Origin: Clostridia bacterium | Lineage (GTDB): Bacteria; Bacillota; Clostridia; Oscillospirales; CAG-272 | Reading direction: 5' to 3' | NCBI GenBank assembly: GCA_017472255.1 | Contig: JAFUQU010000014.1 | Location: forward strand, 439,596 to 503,595 | Length of the DNA: 64,000 nucleotides | In this document: one piece after another, positions 53,066-61,877 of the stretch | Position numbering within the stretch: position 1 is the first letter of the stretch | Layout: every line of letters starts with the position of its first letter | Program-made: the position numbers and the translations under genes | The notes under the pieces: model-generated | The model's input: the letters and a program-made list of their open reading frames with translations, nothing else | The model's database searches: none | What the model was told of the DNA's origin: nothing

Positions 53066-54778
53066 ATGAAGAAGCTTATTTCCATTCTGCTGCTGGCGGC
53101 AATGCTTGTTACAACGCTTGCCGGCTGCGGCACAACCCTCGCCGAGGATGACAAGGGCGCAATCATTAATGTCTACATCGGAAGCGAAATTTCGGACTAC
53201 GATCCCGCCGTTGCCTATACCGACGACAGCGCGGTCAAGGTTCTCGGTCTGGTTTATGAGGGCCTGACACGCATCAACGCCAAAGGTCAGGTTGAAAAGG
53301 CTCTGATGAAGAGCTACGAGATCAAGGAAAACCCGGACAAGGGTGAGTACAGCATGATCATCACCATCAAGGAAACCAAGTGGAGCGACGGCCGCGTCGT
53401 ATCCGCTGACGACATTGTTTACGCATGGAAGCGCATCCTCGACCCCGAGTTCACCTGCGCTGCCGCATCCCTGCTGTTCGATATCAAGAACGCGCGCGAC
53501 ATCAAGTTCGGCGATAACTCCATCGACGACCTGGGCATCGCCGCTATCGATACCGACGAAATCGAAATTCAGTTTGAGGAGAAGCCCGACTACGATCTCT
53601 TCCTCGAGAATCTGGCATGTCTGGCACTGGTTCCCCTGCGTGAGGATGTTGTAACCCGTTACGACAGCTTCGGTACCGCTGTTTCTACCCTTTGCACCAA
53701 CGGTCCGTTCGCTATCAAGGGAATCAAAGCAGGCGAAGAGCTGATGCTCGAGCGCAACCTGTATTATTACCGTGACACCGAAGCGGAGGAAATCCTGGAT
53801 AAGTATGTTATTCCTTACCGTCTCCTGATCAACTTTGCTGATGATGAGGAAGCCAATACCACCGCTTTTGAGAATGGCGATATCTTCTATCTGGGCGAAA
53901 TCGGTCTGTCCAAGCGCGCTTCCTATGACGCGAGCGGCGATGTAACCAAGACCGACCTGCTCTCCACCCATACCTACGTGTTTGACACCACCAATAAGCT
54001 CTTCTCTGACGCCAATGTCAGAAAGGCGCTGTCCATGGCGCTCGACAGAAACGAAATTGTCAAGCTCGTTACCTTCGCAAAGCCCGCAACCGGTCTGCTC
54101 CCCTACTCGGTTTATGACAAGTCCGTGGGCGACAGCTTCCGTACCAACGGCGGCGACCTGATCTCCGCTTCGGCTGACGTGGCCGGTGCAAAGAGCCTGC
54201 TGAACGGCAAGACCGGCAGCTTCACTCTGACTCACAGAGACAACGCGCTGGAAACCACCATTGCCGAATACTGCAAGGGCGTTTGGGAAGGCCTTGGCTT
54301 CAAGGTTACTCTGAAGGCGCTGGATGCGGCTGATTTCAAGGAAGCGTATGCAGAGGGCGACTATGACGTGATTGCTATCGACTATCAGTGCCTGTCCACC
54401 GATTCCTTCGGTGCGCTGTCCGTATTTGCTCCCAAGTTCTCCGGCAACGCGCTGGACATCCAGAACGACAACTATGACGCTGTTCCTTTCATCCAGGGCT
54501 ATGAGAACGAGGCTCTGAATGAGAAGATCGAAGCCGCTTATGCCGAGAAGGACAGAGCTGCCCGCTCCACCTATCTGCATGAGGCTGAGGCAATTCTGAT
54601 GGAAGATATGCCTGTTATCCCGCTGATCTTCAATGTGGATGCTTATGTTTACGATTCCGAGATCCTTTCCGGCATCAAGGATACCTACTATGGCTACCGC
54701 AACTTCAATAAGGTGAAGATGAAGGGCTATCTGGAGCGTCAGACCACGACCGCTGCTACGACGACGGCAGCTGAGTAA
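53066..54778 (+). CDS. Oligopeptide ABC transporter substrate-binding lipoprotein (family 5)
   Basis: 570 residues. Lipobox LAGC (Cys21). Family 5 features are VEGLTRINAKGQVEKAL-type LVYEGLTRINAKGQVEKALM, IKETKWSDGRVVSADDIVYA and the SDANVRKALSMALDRNEIVK hinge segment, ending with a Thr/Ala-rich tail (TTTAATTTAAE). It would bind peptides or nickel outside the cell for an Opp/Dpp-type permease, none of which is nearby. GAGGAGG precedes the start. It has its own promoter and terminator. Confidence 0.92.
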   Translation: MKKLISILLLAAMLVTTLAGCGTTLAEDDKGAIINVYIGSEISDYDPAVAYTDDSAVKVLGLVYEGLTRINAKGQVEKALMKSYEIKENPDKGEYSMIITIKETKWSDGRVVSADDIVYAWKRILDPEFTCAAASLLFDIKNARDIKFGDNSIDDLGIAAIDTDEIEIQFEEKPDYDLFLENLACLALVPLREDVVTRYDSFGTAVSTLCTNGPFAIKGIKAGEELMLERNLYYYRDTEAEEILDKYVIPYRLLINFADDEEANTTAFENGDIFYLGEIGLSKRASYDASGDVTKTDLLSTHTYVFDTTNKLFSDANVRKALSMALDRNEIVKLVTFAKPATGLLPYSVYDKSVGDSFRTNGGDLISASADVAGAKSLLNGKTGSFTLTHRDNALETTIAEYCKGVWEGLGFKVTLKALDAADFKEAYAEGDYDVIAIDYQCLSTDSFGALSVFAPKFSGNALDIQNDNYDAVPFIQGYENEALNEKIEAAYAEKDRAARSTYLHEAEAILMEDMPVIPLIFNVDAYVYDSEILSGIKDTYYGYRNFNKVKMKGYLERQTTTAATTTAAE

Positions 54779-54794
54779 AACACATACGTTTGGG

Positions 54795-54832
54795 AATGGG
54801 CAAATGCCGTGTGTGGTGTTTGCCCATTTTCT
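54795..54832 (+). terminator. Terminator after the oligopeptide-binding lipoprotein
   Basis: A 10-bp stem AATGGGCAAA/TTTGCCCATT with a 14-nt loop and a TTTT tail. Confidence 0.75.
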
Positions 54833-54857
54833 GCTGAACGCTAACTTGGAGGGTTGT

Positions 54858-55451
54858 ATGCAGGCACCATTGAAGGACAAGAATGATATCAAGATATTTA
54901 TTCTTTATCTGTTGAAAAATCTGAAATATCCGCTCGATTTCAACACCATCAGCGATATCGTGGTGCAGGACGAGTTTGTCAACTACTTCGACTTTGCAGA
55001 ATGCTTTGCCGAGCTGCTGGACGCCGGAACCATCGAACAGCTGCGGGTCGGCGATGTGCAGACCGAGGCTGTCACCGGCAAAAACGGACGCCCTGAGAAA
55101 AAAAGCGAGCTTTACCGCATCACGGACAACGGCGTGCAGGTGGTTGAACAGCTTCAGAGCAATCTGCTGAACATGATTCGGGAGAAGAGCCTGAAAAGCG
55201 CCATGCGGCTGCTTTCGTTCAAATCCCGGGGTTCGGAGGTTCGGTGCAGCACCGAGCCGCGTCCCGACGGACGCTGGGATCTGCACTGCGAGGTCATCGA
55301 GGGCGGCAGCGCACTGATGAAGCTGCAGCTGGTGATCGAGACAAAATACCAGCTGGACAAGATGGTATACAATTTCAACGAGCGGCCGGAGGTTGTCTAC
55401 CGGGGCATCATCTCACTGCTGACCGGAGATATCAACTATTTAATTGACTGA
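54858..55451 (+). CDS. DUF4364 family protein (winged-helix type)
   Basis: 197 residues. The first about 100 look like a winged helix (DIKIFILYLLKNLKYPLDFN, ISDIVVQDEFVNYFDFAECF, ELYRITDNGVQVVEQL), and the rest is a mixed alpha/beta domain, matching DUF4364 from Clostridia. Possibly a DNA-binding regulator, role unknown. The start at 54858 follows TTGGAGGG. Between it and the upstream gene lies a terminator, so its promoter must be weak or read-through supplies it. Confidence 0.82.
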   Translation: MQAPLKDKNDIKIFILYLLKNLKYPLDFNTISDIVVQDEFVNYFDFAECFAELLDAGTIEQLRVGDVQTEAVTGKNGRPEKKSELYRITDNGVQVVEQLQSNLLNMIREKSLKSAMRLLSFKSRGSEVRCSTEPRPDGRWDLHCEVIEGGSALMKLQLVIETKYQLDKMVYNFNERPEVVYRGIISLLTGDINYLID

Positions 55452-55663
55452 TGTGTTAATTTACTGAAATGGTTAATCATGTAAACAAATGTTATCAAAT
55501 TGTGCAATAATGCTGAAAAAACTGTTTACAAACAGTGACAAATTCTTGTGGAAATCGTGACTAATTCAAAATATTATGTCGATATGCTACAAAAAATGTC
55601 AAATAAAACTGTGCATGATGAATAGTGTGCAGTAAAAGGCAGAAAAAACTTCTGCCAAAAGAC

Positions 55664-55691
55664 TTGACTTTCCTGAAAAATTTGATATAAT
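55664..55691 (+). promoter_or_regulatory. Sigma-A promoter of the zinc-ribbon gene
   Basis: TTGACT (55664-55669), 16 bp, TATAAT (55686-55691), giving a leader of about 250 nt. The upstream stretch 55452-55660 is AT-rich with short dyads only (for example GGCAGAA/TTCTGCC at 55638-55656); no gene is seen. Confidence 0.65.
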
Positions 55692-55835
55692 ATAGATAGC
55701 TTGTTTGACCGGGATGTCTCCGCGGTCATCATTCAATCCATCGCTGACTTGCCTGCTGACTGCACGGCTTGCAGACTGTATATTTTTACACACTCTGTCA
55801 TTTGGCTGCTGGATTTTTACCTCAAACTTATATAT

Positions 55836-55917
55836 GCCCGTATAGCTTAATGCAGAGCGTTGTATGTCATGTTCATGTATGTCAAAGGTGTCGGTTGGAA
55901 TCCGTCGAGGGCAAAAT
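55836..55917 (+). ncRNA. tRNA-like segment in the zinc-ribbon gene leader
   Basis: In tRNA order it reads GCCCGTA-TA, a D-arm-like GCTT/GAGC (55845-55858), a 30-nt middle with no anticodon stem, a T-arm-like GTCGG-TTGGAAT-CCGTC (55890-55906), then GAGGGCA. GCCC pairs with GGGC as an acceptor would. The T-loop has G where tRNAs have C (TTCGAAT expected), the acceptor has mismatches and no CCA follows. The 9-mer TGTATGTCA occurs twice in the middle (55861-55869, 55876-55884). It is either a decayed tRNA gene or a tRNA-mimic leader, not a working tRNA. Confidence 0.4.
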
Positions 55918-55946
55918 TATTTATTTACACAAGCGAGGTTTTTACA

Positions 55947-56222
55947 ATGTATCAGGACGAGAAATTGATCTGTAAGGATTGCGGTGCTGAGTTTATCTTC
56001 ACGGCTGGCGAGCAGGAGTTCTACGCTGAGAAGGGCTTCCAGAACAAGCCCCAGAGATGCAAGGCGTGCCGTGACGCAAGAAAGAGCGCCGGTAAGCCCC
56101 AGAGAGAGCTCTTCACCACTACCTGCGCAAGATGCGGCAAGGAAGCTAAGGTTCCTTTCCAGCCCAGCAACGATAGACCTGTTTATTGCAGCGAGTGCTA
56201 CGCTGAAATGAAGCAGCAGTAA
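55947..56222 (+). CDS. Zinc-ribbon domain protein
   Basis: 91 residues with two CxxC ribbons: LICKDCGAEFIFTAGEQEFY with RCKACRDARKSAG, and TTCARCGKEAKVPFQPSN with YCSECYAEM. This is the conserved Clostridia zinc-ribbon family (zf_Tbcl-like first half), probably nucleic-acid binding. The start at 55947 is chosen because it matches the conserved YQDEKLICKDCG opening; an upstream frame to 55860 runs through the tRNA-like segment. The ribosome site (GCGAGG) is modest. Confidence 0.85.
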   Translation: MYQDEKLICKDCGAEFIFTAGEQEFYAEKGFQNKPQRCKACRDARKSAGKPQRELFTTTCARCGKEAKVPFQPSNDRPVYCSECYAEMKQQ

Positions 56223-56240
56223 AAGAGATTATGATCGATG

Positions 56241-56274
56241 CAAACTCCGTCTTCACGACGGAGTTTGTTTTTTT
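56241..56274 (+). terminator. Terminator after the zinc-ribbon gene
   Basis: CAAACTCCGTC/GACGGAGTTTG, loop TTCAC, followed by seven T. Confidence 0.92.
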
Positions 56275-56308
56275 CATCGAAAAATTTGAAAAAATCGCAC
56301 GAAAGGTA

Positions 56309-56337
56309 TGTACAAAGACGGCAAAGTGTGATATAAT
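56309..56337 (+). promoter_or_regulatory. Promoter of the rlmB-P-type-like operon
   Basis: TATAAT (56332-56337) with TGTACA (56309-56314) 17 bp upstream, a weak -35. Confidence 0.5.
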
Positions 56338-56415
56338 ATTCTAAAGGTATACCCATCGATATTGGGATATATATATCCTAAATGGAAAATATAGATTTTA
56401 TAAGACAGGGATTGT

Positions 56416-57243
56416 ATGTACAAGGAAAATTATAACAGGAAAAACATGCAGCGGCGCGATTCTGAAAAGCCTGCCGCATCCCGTGAGAGCTTTGCCGAGG
56501 ACGTTTCGGAAACTGCTGCCGTCTGTGGACGGAACGCGGTTCTCGAACTGCTGAAATCGGGGCGCTCGGTGGACAAGCTGTTCGTTCGCAAGGGCGATCG
56601 GGAAGGCTCCATCACGCTGATCGTGGCCGAGGCGCTGAATCGCGGCATTCCGGTCATCGAGGTGGACAAGGCGAAGATCGATTCGCTGGCGCCGGGAATG
56701 CAGCATCAGGGTGTGGTGGCCATGGCCGCTTCCAAGGAATATGTGACGGTGGATGAGATTCTCGCCATTGCGAAGGAAAAAGGCGAAAAGCCGTTGATTG
56801 TTATTGCCGATGAGATCGCCGATCCGCACAATTTGGGTGCGATTATCCGTTGTGCCGAGGGTGCGGGCGCTCACGGGCTGATTATTCCCAAACGCCGTTC
56901 CACGGGGCTGACGCCGGTGGTGGAAAAGGCTTCGGCGGGTGCGCTGGCTCATCTGGCAATCGCCAAGGTGCCCAACATTTCGACCGCCATTGACGAACTG
57001 AAGGAAAAGGGCGTCTGGATTTACGGCGCGGAAGCCGGCGGCTCCGCGTATTACGATACGAAATTTGACAGCGCGACGGCCATTGTGGTCGGCAGCGAGG
57101 GCGGCGGCATATCGCGGCTCGTGCGGGAAAAGTGCGATTTCATGATCTCGATACCGATGTTTGGCGAGGTCAATTCGTTTAACGTGTCCTGCGCGGCGGC
57201 GGTGATTCTCTGTGAAGCGGCACGCCAGCTGAAAACGCAGTAA
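56416..57243 (+). CDS. rlmB: 23S rRNA 2'-O-methyltransferase, RlmB/TrmH (SpoU) family
   Basis: 275 residues. A basic N-terminal tail (1-35), the SpoU substrate-binding domain (CGRNAVLELLKSGRSVDKLF), then the knotted SPOUT catalytic domain with DEIADPHNLGAIIRCAEGAG (motif 1), VVGSEGGGISRLV (motif 2) and IPMFGEVNSFNVSCAAAVIL (motif 3). Methylates 23S rRNA ribose. The next gene follows 40 bp on and is probably cotranscribed. Confidence 0.9.
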   Translation: MYKENYNRKNMQRRDSEKPAASRESFAEDVSETAAVCGRNAVLELLKSGRSVDKLFVRKGDREGSITLIVAEALNRGIPVIEVDKAKIDSLAPGMQHQGVVAMAASKEYVTVDEILAIAKEKGEKPLIVIADEIADPHNLGAIIRCAEGAGAHGLIIPKRRSTGLTPVVEKASAGALAHLAIAKVPNISTAIDELKEKGVWIYGAEAGGSAYYDTKFDSATAIVVGSEGGGISRLVREKCDFMISIPMFGEVNSFNVSCAAAVILCEAARQLKTQ

Positions 57244-57283
57244 ATTACGCAGTAAGAAGAACCTGAACAGAAAGGAAGATACC

Positions 57284-59953
57284 ATGCGCAGCGAGGATAG
57301 AGCTTCTTCGAAGGCGGCCGGATCGACGAATGATATTTCGGCGAACGAGCTGCTGGCACTTCTGCACAAGAGTGTGGAAACGCCGTCAGGCGAAAAAAAG
57401 AAGTCCGGCAGCGGGACGGCGGCAGGCGGTACCACCGGCAGTGCCGGGAAAAAACAGCCGTCGGGCGGACTTCTGGAGATCGACGAGGATGTGTATCAGT
57501 CGGCACAGAGCGGTCTGCTCCATGCCGATCAGACCGCAGCCGATGATTCGGATCTGGATATTGACGCGCTGATTGACAAATACATCAGAAAGCCCGAAAA
57601 GAAAAAAGAGCCGGAGCTTGTTCTGCCCCCCCTGGAGGAAGAACCAGCGGCGGAGGATGAGATTCCGCAGTTTGATGAGATTCCGGGGCGAAATGCGGCG
57701 CCGGATAACGGAAACATCAGTGACGACTTGGTGAAGGAAATCGCCCGCACCGATGTGTACACCCAGCGGACGGACGAAGACGAGGACATGAAGGTTTACG
57801 GTGCGCCGGAGACGGCAAAGCCGAAACCTGCCGTTGAGTGGGAACCAATCAATGAGCGGGAACCGTTCATTGAGCCTGAGCCGGTGGCTGAGCTGCCGGA
57901 AGCGCAGCCTGCCGAGCCTGCACAGACCGCGGTCTTTGATATTACAAAGGTGCGCGAGGCCGCGGAGGGCAGGGATGAGACGGTGGACGAAGCCATCGAC
58001 AACGCCTTTGCCGAAGCGCAGACCAGCGTCTTCACGCCGGTTCATGAAGAACAGACGGAACAAAAGGTTTACGGCGAGCCGGGCGGTGAGGAGATCGACC
58101 AGACGGACCTGAACCTGATGATCGCCTTCGGTATGAACGAAGAGCTGAAGGAGACGGTGGGCGAGGAAAAGGCTTCCGAGATGGAGGATAACATCCAGAA
58201 GAAGCACGAAGAAACGGTGGAAATGCAGAGCACCGCTCAGATGTATGAGTACACCGATCGTTCGCAGAACACGGAAATCCTTACGCAGTACAAATCCAGA
58301 TACTACACGCTGATTCTGCGGATTGCTCTTGCGGTGGTGCTGGGACTTGCGTCGTTTGTGCTGGAGAATTACTCACTTTTCGGACTGACGCTGCCGTCGT
58401 TCATGCGCCCCGAGTCTTACCCGGTGGTTTACGCTATGATCGACCTGCAATTCGTCGTATTGGCCGGCGCGCTGGTCTATCGCCAGGTGCTGGAGGGCGC
58501 AAAGAACATGGTAACTCTGCGTCCCACGCCCGAAAGTCTGACCGCCTTCCTGCTGATTCTGTCAGCGGTCTATACGGTTGCTTCCTGCATGGCGGCGCCT
58601 CGCGAAGGCTTTGCGCTGTACAACCTGCCGGTTATGGTGGGCGTGGTGCTGGCGCTGCTTTATGAGTTCATGAACCTGAAGCGCGACGTGTTCAGCTTCA
58701 ACGTGATTTCCTCCCAGCGAAAGAAATTCGTCGTGTCGCCTGTTTCCGACGCTACCGAATCGCTGGAGCGGGAGAGCTTCCACGATTACATCCCTGACGA
58801 TTCCCAGATCATCCGCGTGGGACGTACCGACTTTGTGGACGGTTTCTTCCATCGGGTGAACGACAACAGCATTTCCAAGCCAATCATCGGCATTACCATT
58901 CCGCTGGTGATGATTCTGGCCTGCGGCTTCTTCATCCTGACCTATATCAAAACGACAAGCCTTTATGAGGCGTTCACGATGGCTTATCTGACGATTGCCA
59001 TTACCATGCCGCTGGCAACCTTCGTTATCTACAGCTGCCCCTTTTACAAGGCGGCCAAGGACGCTTACGACTGCGAAAGCGCCATCATCGGCGAAACCTC
59101 GCTGCATGAGTATGCAGGTTCCTCGGTGATCTCCTTCGAGGACAAGGAGGTCTTCCCGTCGGGCGGCGTAAAAGTGACCAGCATTAAGGTTTACGGCAGC
59201 AACCGCATTGATCAGATTATCTATAATCTGGCCAGCGCCTTTATCAAGGTGGGCGGTCCTCTGGCGGATGTGTTCAGTCAGGCGACCCACGATCTGGGAC
59301 ACTCCGAAGCGGTGGAGCTGGTGGAAGTGGATGACGACGGCTTTACCGTCACCATCGACGATGTGCAGGTTTACATCGGCAAGACCTCCTACATGGAGAA
59401 GAAGGATTACGAGCCTCCCTTCGACGCGGAGGACAAGCGCATCGAGCAGAACACCTCCATCGGCATTCTGTATGTGGCATACGCCGGACAGCTGGCGGCC
59501 AAGGTGTACGTACAGTACACCATCGACAACGAGTTCGAGCAGATTCTGGCACAGCTCTACAAAACTGGTATGTGCGTGGGCATTAAGTCCTTCGACCCCA
59601 ACATCGACGATCTGCTGCTTGCCAAGAAGATCAAGGCCATGAAGTACCCGGTAAAGGTTATCCGCTCCAAGACTGTCGAGGATATTCCGCACACCTTCGA
59701 CCGCTGCGACAGCGGCATCGTGTCCAAGCGCTCGGTGAAGGAGCTGCTCAAGACGGTGGCGATCTGCGAGAAGGTCAGCGGCGTCATCAAGACCAACCTG
59801 ATCGTGAAGGTGTTGGCCATGCTGATCGGCGTGATCGTAATGATCTGCCTGTACAGCTTTGGTCAGGAGATGGCGGTCACATCGCTGCTTGTGACGCTCT
59901 ATCAGCTTTTCTGGGTCATCCCGGTATTTCTCATTTCCTGGTTTATGGTATAA
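57284..59953 (+). CDS. P-type-ATPase-like membrane protein without the phosphorylation motif
   Basis: 889 residues. Residues 1 to about 335 are a Pro/Glu-rich cytosolic region. Then come six membrane helices (about 341-362, 383-405, 425-443, 451-471, 531-552, 561-584), a cytosolic domain, and two terminal helices (about 838-858 and 866-888), the P1B-ATPase layout. The sixth helix ends in SCPF (Cys585-Pro586), where P1B pumps have CPC. About 34 residues on, VISFEDKEVFPSGGVKVTSI stands where VICFDKTGTLTxGxMxV is expected, with no DKTGT. IGILYVAYAGQLAAKVYVQY and GMCVGIKSFDPNIDDLLLA match the hinge region, but TGD is missing. A TGE actuator motif is also absent. It is probably a non-pumping relative; function unknown. 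Confidence 0.7.
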   Translation: MRSEDRASSKAAGSTNDISANELLALLHKSVETPSGEKKKSGSGTAAGGTTGSAGKKQPSGGLLEIDEDVYQSAQSGLLHADQTAADDSDLDIDALIDKYIRKPEKKKEPELVLPPLEEEPAAEDEIPQFDEIPGRNAAPDNGNISDDLVKEIARTDVYTQRTDEDEDMKVYGAPETAKPKPAVEWEPINEREPFIEPEPVAELPEAQPAEPAQTAVFDITKVREAAEGRDETVDEAIDNAFAEAQTSVFTPVHEEQTEQKVYGEPGGEEIDQTDLNLMIAFGMNEELKETVGEEKASEMEDNIQKKHEETVEMQSTAQMYEYTDRSQNTEILTQYKSRYYTLILRIALAVVLGLASFVLENYSLFGLTLPSFMRPESYPVVYAMIDLQFVVLAGALVYRQVLEGAKNMVTLRPTPESLTAFLLILSAVYTVASCMAAPREGFALYNLPVMVGVVLALLYEFMNLKRDVFSFNVISSQRKKFVVSPVSDATESLERESFHDYIPDDSQIIRVGRTDFVDGFFHRVNDNSISKPIIGITIPLVMILACGFFILTYIKTTSLYEAFTMAYLTIAITMPLATFVIYSCPFYKAAKDAYDCESAIIGETSLHEYAGSSVISFEDKEVFPSGGVKVTSIKVYGSNRIDQIIYNLASAFIKVGGPLADVFSQATHDLGHSEAVELVEVDDDGFTVTIDDVQVYIGKTSYMEKKDYEPPFDAEDKRIEQNTSIGILYVAYAGQLAAKVYVQYTIDNEFEQILAQLYKTGMCVGIKSFDPNIDDLLLAKKIKAMKYPVKVIRSKTVEDIPHTFDRCDSGIVSKRSVKELLKTVAICEKVSGVIKTNLIVKVLAMLIGVIVMICLYSFGQEMAVTSLLVTLYQLFWVIPVFLISWFMV

Positions 59954-59962
59954 CAAAAATAA

Positions 59963-59993
59963 AGGGGATGCCGATGTGCATCCCCTCCTTTCT
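59963..59993 (+). terminator. Hairpin after the P-type-ATPase-like gene, weak terminator
   Basis: AGGGGATGC/GCATCCCCT with loop CGATGT, then CCTTTCT, a poor T tail. The radical SAM gene starts 20 bp later. Confidence 0.5.
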
Positions 59994-60005
59994 ATGAGGT
60001 GAAAT

Positions 60006-61877
60006 ATGGAACAACTTACGCCAAAAGCCGCTGCCGAGCGCCTGCTCAAACGGGTGGAAAAGCCCGGGCGTTACACCGGCGGCGAATTCGGACAGATTAT
60101 CAAGGATAAGTCGCAGGTCAAGGCGCGGTTCGCCTTCTGCTTCCCGGACACCTACGAAATCGGTATGTCCAATCTGGGCGTCCGTATTCTTTACGGCGCC
60201 ATCAATCAGCACCCCGATTTTTGGTGCGAACGCGCCTACGCGCCGTGGATTGATATGGAAGAACAGCTGCGCAAGTACAATATCCCGCTGTACGCTCATG
60301 AAAGCGGTGACGCGCTGCGGGATTTTGATTTCGTCGGCTTTACGCTGCAATATGAGCTTTGCTATACAAACGTGCTGAATGTGCTCGATCTGGCGGGGAT
60401 TCCGCTGCTTTCCTCCCAGCGGGGCGAGGATATGCCCATTGTCATCGGCGGCGGCCCCTGCACGTACAATGCCGAGCCGGTGGCGGATTTCTTCGACGTG
60501 TTCTCCATCGGCGAGGGCGAGGAAGCGCTTCCCGAGATCATGCGGCTGTATGTGAACATGAAGGAAGCGGGAACCTACACCCGAGCGGCTTTCCTGCACG
60601 AGGCGGCGAAGCTGGACGGCTTCTATGTGCCGTCGCTGTATGATGTATCCTACAACGAAGACGGAACGGTGAAGGCTTACACGCCCCGCTATGACGATAT
60701 CCCGACGCGGATTACCAAGCGCATTATCCGGGACATGGACAAGGCATATTATCCGGACAAGTTCGTCATGCCGTATATTGAGACGGTGCATGACCGCATC
60801 ATTCTGGAGACTTACCGGGGCTGCATCCGGGGCTGCCGCTTCTGTCAGGCGGGCATGGTTTACCGCCCGATCCGCGAAAAATCGGTGGAGACCCTTGACC
60901 GTCAGGCAAGGGCGCTGTACGAATCCACCGGCTACGACGAAATTTCCCTGTCCTCCCTGTCGATCAGCGACTATTCGAAGATTGACGGTCTCTGCGACAC
61001 GCTGCTTCAATGGACGGACGCGGCGAAGGTGAACCTTTCGCTGCCCTCCATGCGGCTTGACAGCTTCACCAAGGAGCTGATGGACAAGATATCCACCGTC
61101 CGCACCGCCGGGCTGACCTTCGCGCCGGAAGCGGGCACCCAGCGTCTGCGGGACGCCATCAACAAGAATGTCTGCGAGGAAGATTTACTCCGCGCCTGCC
61201 GCGTGGCGTTCGAAGCGGGGAAGAATCAGGTTAAGCTCTACTTTATGCTGGGACTGCCCACAGAGACCGACGAAGACATTGAAGGAATCGCCGTTCTCGC
61301 CAAGCACGTGGTGGACACCTATTACGACGTCTACCGGGGCGTCAAGGGGCGTAAGGCTCCCACCGTGACCATCAGTGTGTCCTGCTTCATTCCCAAGCCC
61401 TTTACGGCCTTCCAGTGGGAAGCGCAGAATACCCTGCCGCGCCTGCTGGAAAAACAGCAGTATCTGCGCTCGAAAATCAATGACCCGAAAATCAAGTACA
61501 ACTATCACGACGCAGAGGTCTGCCGTCTGGAGGCGGTATTTGCCCGGGGCGACCGCCGGCTTTCCAAAGCGCTGGCGCTGGCTCATGAGAAGGGCGTCCG
61601 CTTCGACAGCTGGGAGGAGTTCTTCAACTATAATCAGTGGATGGCGATTCTGGATCAATGCGGGCTGGATCCCTCCTTCTACGCCGACCGAGAATTCGGC
61701 GAGGACGAGATTTTGCCCTGGGATATCATTGACTGCGGCGTTTCCAAGGCGTTCCTGCTGCGGGAGCGGCACAATGCCTATCAATCGACGACCAATCGCA
61801 ACTGCGCCGAGCAGTGTACCAACTGCGGCGCGAACAAATTAGGAGGTGAGCGGACATGGTGCAGCCGATCCCTGTAA
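60006..61877 (+). CDS. TIGR03960-type B12-binding-domain radical SAM protein
   Basis: 623 residues. An N-terminal cobalamin-binding-like Rossmann domain (RFAFCFPDTYEIGMSNLGVR, ELCYTNVLNVLDLAGIPLLS, IVIGGGPCTYNAEPVADFFD) leads into a radical SAM barrel with CIRGCRFC (Cys273, Cys277, Cys280). The C-terminal end carries further Cys (NCAEQCTNCGANK). Family function is not established; the pairing with TIGR03936 and rng/L21 genes in other Clostridia suggests RNA or translation-related modification, which is inference. It overlaps the next gene by 22 bp. Confidence 0.9.
   Translation: MEQLTPKAAAERLLKRVEKPGRYTGGEFGQIIKDKSQVKARFAFCFPDTYEIGMSNLGVRILYGAINQHPDFWCERAYAPWIDMEEQLRKYNIPLYAHESGDALRDFDFVGFTLQYELCYTNVLNVLDLAGIPLLSSQRGEDMPIVIGGGPCTYNAEPVADFFDVFSIGEGEEALPEIMRLYVNMKEAGTYTRAAFLHEAAKLDGFYVPSLYDVSYNEDGTVKAYTPRYDDIPTRITKRIIRDMDKAYYPDKFVMPYIETVHDRIILETYRGCIRGCRFCQAGMVYRPIREKSVETLDRQARALYESTGYDEISLSSLSISDYSKIDGLCDTLLQWTDAAKVNLSLPSMRLDSFTKELMDKISTVRTAGLTFAPEAGTQRLRDAINKNVCEEDLLRACRVAFEAGKNQVKLYFMLGLPTETDEDIEGIAVLAKHVVDTYYDVYRGVKGRKAPTVTISVSCFIPKPFTAFQWEAQNTLPRLLEKQQYLRSKINDPKIKYNYHDAEVCRLEAVFARGDRRLSKALALAHEKGVRFDSWEEFFNYNQWMAILDQCGLDPSFYADREFGEDEILPWDIIDCGVSKAFLLRERHNAYQSTTNRNCAEQCTNCGANKLGGERTWCSRSL

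Noticed and set aside
55769..55975. Small coding frame through the zinc-ribbon leader
   Set aside because: It crosses the tRNA-like segment and overlaps the real gene in another frame, with no ribosome site.
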